Shown here: positions 59,639 through 64,000 of the stretch, one piece after another
Numbering within the stretch: the first letter of the stretch is position 1
Layout: each line of letters opens with the position of its first letter
NCBI RefSeq assembly: GCF_033100795.1
Contig: NZ_JAWLVI010000001.1
Span: 124,001-188,000, forward strand
From: Pseudothioclava sp033100795
Lineage (GTDB): Bacteria > Pseudomonadota > Alphaproteobacteria > Rhodobacterales > Rhodobacteraceae
Direction: 5' to 3'
DNA length: 64,000 nucleotides
Made by a program: the position numbers and the translations under genes
The notes under the pieces: model-generated
Told to the model about the DNA's origin: nothing
Database searches by the model: none
Seen by the model: the letters and a program-made list of their open reading frames with translations, nothing else

Positions 59639-60805
59639 CTAGCCCTTGGTCACGTCGTGGTCATAGACCCAGTCGAACTGCCCCAGCAACTTGGCGGGCG
59701 CGAGGTGCGAAATCGCACGCAGGCCCAGATGGGCGACCATGCGCTTTACGCCCGAGAGGTGATAGTTTCGCGCGTTCTGGTTTGCTGCCTCGACGATGTC
59801 GCAGGTGCGCGGGCGGCGCGCGGCCTGATAGGCGGCGAGCGCCGTGGAGGTGCTGTCATGCGTTGCAAGGCTTTGTGCCAGCACCCATGCGTCCTCGATC
59901 GCCATGACAGCGCCCTGGGCAAGGAACGGCAGCGTCGGATGCGCGGCATCGCCCAGAATGACGGCATTGCGCCCGAACCAGTGCTGCGCGACCGGATGGC
60001 GGAACAGCCCCCAAAGCCACGGGTTCTCGACCTGATCCAGCCATGCCTGAACGGTGGGGCCGAAATGCTCGAACGCGGCCTGCACTGACAGCGCGTCGTC
60101 GTGCAGCGTCCAGCTTTCTTCGACCCAGCGGCGGCGCTCCTCGATGGCGACGATATTGCGCAGCCCATGGCCAAGCGGATAGCTGACCAGATGCCGCCCC
60201 GGTGCCATGAACACCTGCGCGATATTGGGTTCATCATCGCGGGCCGGCACCAGCGCGCGCCATGCGACCTGATTGGTGAAAAACGGTGTCGCATCGCCGT
60301 TCAGCGCCTTGCGCACCTTGGAATGAAGCCCATCCGCGCCGATCAGGAAATCGGTCTCAAGTTCGGCGCCCTGATGCGTGGTCAGGCGCGGCTTCGGCCC
60401 CGAAAGGTCAACCGCATCGACCTGCTGCAGCAACCGGATATGCACACCTGCGTCGCGCGCACCTTCGGCCAGAAAATCAATCAGGCGGGCGCGGTGGAGA
60501 AAGCGGTATTCGTCATTCGGCTTGTGGCGTGCCAGATCAAGACGCGCGACGCGGGTCTCGGTCTCGCCGTCCCACAGCTCGACCGCTTCGGCGCGCGGAC
60601 CAGCCGCCGCAAACGCATCCCCAAGCCCGAGCGCATGGAGCACACGCGCGCCGTTCGGGGAAATCTGCAAACCGGCCCCCACTTCGCGGATTGCCTCGGC
60701 CTGTTCGAAAATCGTGACATCCGCCCCGCGCAGCGCCAAAGCCCGCGCTACCGTCAGCCCTGCAACGCCAGCCCCCAGAACGGTGATTTGTTTTCCGATC
60801 AGCAC
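59639..60805 (-). CDS. FAD-dependent monooxygenase (salicylate hydroxylase-like)
   Basis: A 388-aa class A flavoprotein. GAGVAGLTVARALALRG at the N-terminus binds FAD, GADGLHSKVRKAL near residue 155 contains the DG motif, and VILGDAAHPTLPFLAQG near 285 has the GD motif. Relatives hydroxylate aromatic acids (salicylate) or are annotated as 3-hydroxybenzoate 6-hydroxylase. The substrate here is unknown. A GC-rich imperfect hairpin lies just upstream (about 60827-60855), between it and dksA. Confidence 0.85.
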   Translation of the reverse strand: MLIGKQITVLGAGVAGLTVARALALRGADVTIFEQAEAIREVGAGLQISPNGARVLHALGLGDAFAAAGPRAEAVELWDGETETRVARLDLARHKPNDEYRFLHRARLIDFLAEGARDAGVHIRLLQQVDAVDLSGPKPRLTTHQGAELETDFLIGADGLHSKVRKALNGDATPFFTNQVAWRALVPARDDEPNIAQVFMAPGRHLVSYPLGHGLRNIVAIEERRRWVEESWTLHDDALSVQAAFEHFGPTVQAWLDQVENPWLWGLFRHPVAQHWFGRNAVILGDAAHPTLPFLAQGAVMAIEDAWVLAQSLATHDSTSTALAAYQAARRPRTCDIVEAANQNARNYHLSGVKRMVAHLGLRAISHLAPAKLLGQFDWVYDHDVTKG

Positions 60806-60892
60806 TTCGAGGTTCCTCCAAACGAAAACACCGGCACCTTGGCGGCGCCGGCGTTGTCCTGTCCTTGAGCGAAATCAACCAGACGGGTTGTT

Positions 60893-61315
60893 TCAGTCGT
60901 CGCGGTGGACCCGTTCCCGGCGCTCGTGGCGTTCTTGCGCCTCAAGCGTCATCGTCGCGATCGGGCGCGCATCCAGACGCTTGAGCGAGATCTGCTCGCC
61001 GGTCTTTTCGCAATAGCCGTATTCGCCGTTGTCGATGCGGCGCAGTGCTGCGTCGATCTTCGAGACCAGCTTGCGCTGGCGGTCACGGGTGCGCAGTTCC
61101 AGCGCACGGTCGGTTTCTTCCGATGCACGGTCGGCGATGTCAGGCACGTTGCGCGCCGATTCGGCCAGACCTTCAAGCGTCTCAGCGGATTGTTCCAGAA
61201 GCTCGTGCTTCCACGCCTGAAGCTTGCGGCGGAAATATTCGAGCTGACGATCGTTCATGAACGGTTCGTCCTCGGCGGGACGGTAATCGTCGGGAAGGAA
61301 AGATTCGGCTTTCAT
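60893..61315 (-). CDS. dksA: DksA, RNA polymerase-binding stringent-response factor
   Basis: A 140-aa DksA/TraR protein. The coiled-coil with the DIADRASEETDRALELR tip region (residues ~65-85) inserts in the RNA polymerase secondary channel. In the zinc-finger region only one Cys remains (YGYCEKTG); the other three of the classic C4 set are replaced (ATMTLEAQER), so it should not bind zinc in the E. coli manner. That reduced-cysteine form is known from alphaproteobacterial DksA. ATG 61315 is chosen over 61375 for normal length. Confidence 0.93.
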   Translation of the reverse strand: MKAESFLPDDYRPAEDEPFMNDRQLEYFRRKLQAWKHELLEQSAETLEGLAESARNVPDIADRASEETDRALELRTRDRQRKLVSKIDAALRRIDNGEYGYCEKTGEQISLKRLDARPIATMTLEAQERHERRERVHRDD

Positions 61316-61522
61316 TACTGCCCTTTCTGACGTGCCACGAAATGAGCGGGGCCAGAACACGCCCCGTTGTGGCACTTTCTCGGGCGCTCACTTACCCCAT
61401 GCGGGAAGGGATGTCACGCCCTGCTTTCACGCTGCGTCAAGGTTACCCCAAGGCAGGGCGCTGCTTGCGGCGGGTCTGGGGGGCGGCTAGGGTGGCGCCG
61501 CTACTTGAAAACGGAGGCTCCC

Positions 61523-62365
61523 TTGCGGTTCCAATCCACCAAAGATTACGTCGCTCCCCCTGATCTGACGCTGGCCGTCAATGCGGCGGTGGCGCTGGAG
61601 CGTCCGCTATTGGTCAAGGGCGAACCCGGCACCGGCAAGACCGAGCTGGCCCGTCAGGTGGCCGAGGTGCTAGGGCTGCGGATGGTCGAGTGGAACATCA
61701 AGTCCACCACCAAGGCGCAGCAGGGGCTTTATGAATACGATGCCGTCAGCCGTCTGCGTGACAGCCAGCTTGGCGACGAACGCGTGAATGACGTGAAAAA
61801 CTACATCCGCAAGGGCAAGCTGTGGCAGGCCTTCGAGGCCGATGAAAAGGTTGTTCTGCTGATCGACGAGATCGACAAGGCGGACATCGAGTTTCCGAAT
61901 GACCTGCTGCAAGAGCTTGATAAGATGGAGTTTTACGTCTACGAGACCGGCGAGACGATCCGCGCGCGCCACCGGCCCGTGGTCATCATCACCTCGAATA
62001 ACGAGAAAGAACTCCCCGACGCGTTTTTGCGCCGTTGCTTCTTTCACTACATCAAATTCCCTGATGCCGAGGTGATGAAGCAGATCGTCGATGTGCATTT
62101 TCCGAGCCTCAAGCCCGCGCTTCTGACCGAGGCGCTGACGCAGTTCTATGAAATCCGCGAGACGCCGGGGCTGAAGAAAAAGCCCTCGACCTCGGAGGTG
62201 CTGGACTGGCTCAAACTGCTTCTGGCCGAAGACCTGAACCCCGAAGATCTGAAACGCGAAGGCGCGTCGCTTTTGCCGCGTCTGCATGGCGCGCTTTTGA
62301 AGAACGAGCAGGATGTGCACCTGTTCGAGCGGCTGGCCTTTATGGCGCGCCGTCAGGGGCGGTGA
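61523..62365 (+). CDS. MoxR family AAA+ ATPase
   Basis: A 280-aa chaperone-like ATPase: Walker A GEPGTGKTE (residue ~32), Walker B VLLIDEIDKAD (~110), sensor 1 VVIITSNNEKELP (~153) and arginine finger region PDAFLRRCFF. The start is taken as TTG at 61523, because GGAGG lies 6 nt upstream and the protein then begins RFQSTKDYV like its relatives. MoxR ATPases usually pair with a downstream VWA-domain gene, but here the next gene is a DUF1289 gene on the opposite strand, so the partner is missing from this position. Confidence 0.88.
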   Translation: MRFQSTKDYVAPPDLTLAVNAAVALERPLLVKGEPGTGKTELARQVAEVLGLRMVEWNIKSTTKAQQGLYEYDAVSRLRDSQLGDERVNDVKNYIRKGKLWQAFEADEKVVLLIDEIDKADIEFPNDLLQELDKMEFYVYETGETIRARHRPVVIITSNNEKELPDAFLRRCFFHYIKFPDAEVMKQIVDVHFPSLKPALLTEALTQFYEIRETPGLKKKPSTSEVLDWLKLLLAEDLNPEDLKREGASLLPRLHGALLKNEQDVHLFERLAFMARRQGR

Positions 62366-62596
62366 TTATTCGCTGACGCGGGTCGAGTGCCCCCCGCGGC
62401 GCTTGCGCAGGCGGGGCGCGCGGGCGGGCAGGTCGGCCATGATCGCGCGGCGTGTCTCGGCGTCATACAGCGACCACTGGCCGATTTCCGGTCCGGTGCG
62501 ATAGCAGCCGACGCAGATTTTCTCGACCGGATGGATGGCGCAAATCTTGATGCAGGGGCTTTCGATTTCCTGCCGCTTCCAGATGTCGTCGTTCAT
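62366..62596 (-). CDS. DUF1289 family small Cys-rich protein
   Basis: A 76-aa protein with CIKIC...KICVGCYRT, a four-cysteine pattern (SPCIKIC at ~15, CVGC at ~28) that may bind a metal or Fe-S cluster, and a basic tail. The family function is unknown. Its start overlaps the ruvX stop by 4 nt, so the two are coupled. It ends against the MoxR gene with no gap. Confidence 0.85.
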   Translation of the reverse strand: MNDDIWKRQEIESPCIKICAIHPVEKICVGCYRTGPEIGQWSLYDAETRRAIMADLPARAPRLRKRRGGHSTRVSE

Positions 62597-63069
62597 TGGC
62601 CTTGTCCCAGATAGCCCAGACGGTCGAGGGCGCCTTGCAAGATAAACCCGGCCGCGACGTGGTCAATGACCTCGGCGCGACGTTTGCGGCTCATGTCGGC
62701 CTCAAGCATGGCGCGTTCGGCCGCCACCGTCGAGAGGCGTTCGTCCCAGAAGGTGATCGGCAGGTCGGTCAGCTTTTCCAGATTGCGGGCGAAGGCGCGG
62801 GTCGATTGGCAGCGCGGGCCTTCGGAACCGTCCATGTTCAGGGGCAGACCAAGGACAAGCCCCTTAAGGTCACGCTCCGCCACGATTTTCAGCAATGCCT
62901 CGGCGTCTTGCGTGAACTTGGTGCGGCGGATTGTGGTCAGCGGCGTCGCGACCGAGCGCAGCGCATCCGAGACGGAAACGCCGACTGTTTTGGTGCCAAG
63001 GTCAAGCCCCGCCACCGCGCCCATACGCGGGATGGCTGCGGCGAAGCTTTCGATGTCAGGGCAGATCAC
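62593..63069 (-). CDS. ruvX: RuvX/YqgF, putative Holliday-junction resolvase / pre-16S rRNA nuclease
   Basis: A 158-aa RNase H-like nuclease of the YqgF family. The first acidic motif is GLDLGTKTVGVSVSD (residue ~22), followed by LVLGLPLNMDGSEG (~72) and FWDERLST near 108. The E. coli homologue also acts in 16S rRNA 5' processing. Its start overlaps the ccmI stop at 63066-63069, so translation is probably coupled. Confidence 0.92.
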   Translation of the reverse strand: MICPDIESFAAAIPRMGAVAGLDLGTKTVGVSVSDALRSVATPLTTIRRTKFTQDAEALLKIVAERDLKGLVLGLPLNMDGSEGPRCQSTRAFARNLEKLTDLPITFWDERLSTVAAERAMLEADMSRKRRAEVIDHVAAGFILQGALDRLGYLGQGQ

Positions 63070-64000
63070 TGCGACAGGCCGGCGTTTTGCGCCGCCTCTT
63101 CAAGGGCCGCAAGGGCGGCCGCGTCATCGGCCAGTGCGGTCTTGCCTTTGGCGTAAAGATCCGCCGCGCGGTCTGCCTGACCCAGCGTGGACAGCGACAT
63201 CACCGCGCGCGCCCATTCCGCGCCCGAGCCGCCCTCGGTCTCAAGCCGGTCCACGAGGCCGTTGACCATGCCAAGGATCATCTCCTGACGGTCCGCGTCG
63301 CTCATTTCGGCGGCGTCCTGCATCTGCTCGGCGGTCGGGCCTTTCAACCCGTCGGTGCCGGGGATTTCGCCATCCGCCGCCCGTTGCAGCGCGTCCATCG
63401 CCTCGGGCGAGGTTTCGAAATGTCTTTGGGCTTCGGTGAAGAGGGCTGCGGCGCGGTCTTCCTCGCCCAGCAGTTTCAGCCCCGAGATCAGCACAACCCA
63501 ATCGCCCACAGGGCCGCCCGAGCCAGCCATCTTGGCATTCAGCGCCTCTAGCTTGTCGCGCAGCATCATCTCGCGCGCTTGCGGCATCGGTGCGCGGGCG
63601 GCGGCCTGAATGTCGGCCAGCGTTGCCGGAATGCCTTTGGCGGCGGGTTGGGTATAGTTGCGCTCGCCCGCAAGCCAGGCCAGATCGTCGATATTGGCGC
63701 GGATCATCGGCACCCACGGCTCGTCCTCGGTCGAGAGGCGCAAAAGCGTATCCCAGATGTCAAAGGCGCGGTCGCCGCGGCCGTTTTGTGCCATCATCAG
63801 GCCAAGGTAATACATCGCTAGACCGTTGCGCGGGTCTTTCTCCATCGCGGTGGCGAAGGCGGTTTCGGCCTCTTGCGTCACAAGCCCGCCTGCCGCGATC
63901 ACCTTCAACTCGCCCAGAGAGGCGTAATCATTCGCGCTCGCCGCATCGCCCTTGACGTCGATCAGGCGTTGCTGGGTTTCCCATCCGGCGCGGAAATTGC
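63066..64000 (-). CDS. ccmI: CcmI, cytochrome c biogenesis TPR protein (5' partial)
   Basis: The frame continues to the window edge, so the N-terminal membrane part is missing. About 310 codons remain. They begin with WETQQRLIDVKGDAASANDY and contain tetratricopeptide-like segments (AMYYLGLMMAQNGRGDRAFD, WVPMIRANIDDLAWLAGE). CcmI chaperones apocytochrome c during heme attachment. The tail is Ala-rich. Identification is by the typical periplasmic TPR region and by its place next to ruvX, as in other Rhodobacterales. Confidence 0.82.
   Translation of the reverse strand, partial: NFRAGWETQQRLIDVKGDAASANDYASLGELKVIAAGGLVTQEAETAFATAMEKDPRNGLAMYYLGLMMAQNGRGDRAFDIWDTLLRLSTEDEPWVPMIRANIDDLAWLAGERNYTQPAAKGIPATLADIQAAARAPMPQAREMMLRDKLEALNAKMAGSGGPVGDWVVLISGLKLLGEEDRAAALFTEAQRHFETSPEAMDALQRAADGEIPGTDGLKGPTAEQMQDAAEMSDADRQEMILGMVNGLVDRLETEGGSGAEWARAVMSLSTLGQADRAADLYAKGKTALADDAAALAALEEAAQNAGLSQ

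Noticed and set aside
1..64000. CRISPR array, prophage or integrase
   Set aside because: No regularly spaced repeats, phage structural genes or integrase motifs were seen anywhere in the window.

Overview
The window reads as the chromosome of a Rhodobacterales alphaproteobacterium (Rhodobacteraceae/Paracoccaceae). The evidence is high GC with strong GC3 bias, the order murG-murC-DUF2484-murB-ddl-ftsQ-ftsA-ftsZ-lpxC-bamD-recN with a DUF2484 protein between murC and murB, full-length PntA/PntB, a one-cysteine DksA, a MaoC-phosphotransacetylase fusion next to ackA, and RTX and Hint-domain proteins. No species can be named from the sequence alone.

Layout. 0-2.3 kb: end of a purine-catabolism locus ((S)-ureidoglycine aminohydrolase and an NCS2 urate/xanthine permease), closed by a strong terminator. 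2.4-17.7 kb: the cell-envelope/division (dcw) block ftsW, murG, murC, an APC permease, a DUF2484 protein, murB, ddl, ftsQ, ftsA, ftsZ, lpxC, then bamD and recN. Many joints are 4-nt ATGA/GTGA overlaps, so translation is probably coupled. 17.7-31.7 kb: a D-lactate/glycolate-type FAD oxidase, MaoC-Pta/AckA, an ExbB-ExbD-ExbD-TonB energiser, an M20 amidohydrolase, a UspA protein, MoaA with a coupled membrane protein, a lipoprotein, an ICMT-like methyltransferase and the proton-translocating transhydrogenase PntAB. 31.8-33.1 kb: a DUF3422 membrane protein.

33.1-42.0 kb is a patchwork accessory region lying against the 3' end of a tRNA-CAT gene. It holds an IS3-family remnant with three frameshifts that has cut a trypsin-like peptidase gene, a TnsA-like nuclease gene with a potentially SD-masking leader hairpin, an AT-rich stretch with repeated TGCGAAAAA motifs and a DnaA-box match, and a Xre-RES toxin-antitoxin pair followed by a metallophosphoesterase. 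Beyond these lie two Gfo/Idh/MocA dehydrogenases, a junction where two oppositely oriented genes have both lost their 5' ends (a third Gfo/Idh gene and an AtuA/DUF1446 gene), DUF4387, and about 640 bp without a recognisable gene.

42-64 kb returns to core genes: purM-purN, an RTX protein, RNase D, a Crp/Fnr regulator, a cold-shock protein, a GFA enzyme divergent from a WYL regulator around a 24-bp palindrome, a lipoprotein, SufE, tRNA-Gly(CCC), a DUF1496 protein, a RACE/ASKHA reductive activator, an FbpC/PotA-type ATPase, a Hint-domain protein, ExoIII, ErpA, dGTPase, DUF6869, RF3, an FAD monooxygenase, DksA, a MoxR ATPase, DUF1289, RuvX and the 3' part of ccmI.

The best candidates for something undescribed are the Xre-RES-metallophosphoesterase cassette and the TnsA-like plus trypsin-like peptidase pair with its structured leader. 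No CRISPR array, integrase or prophage was seen.
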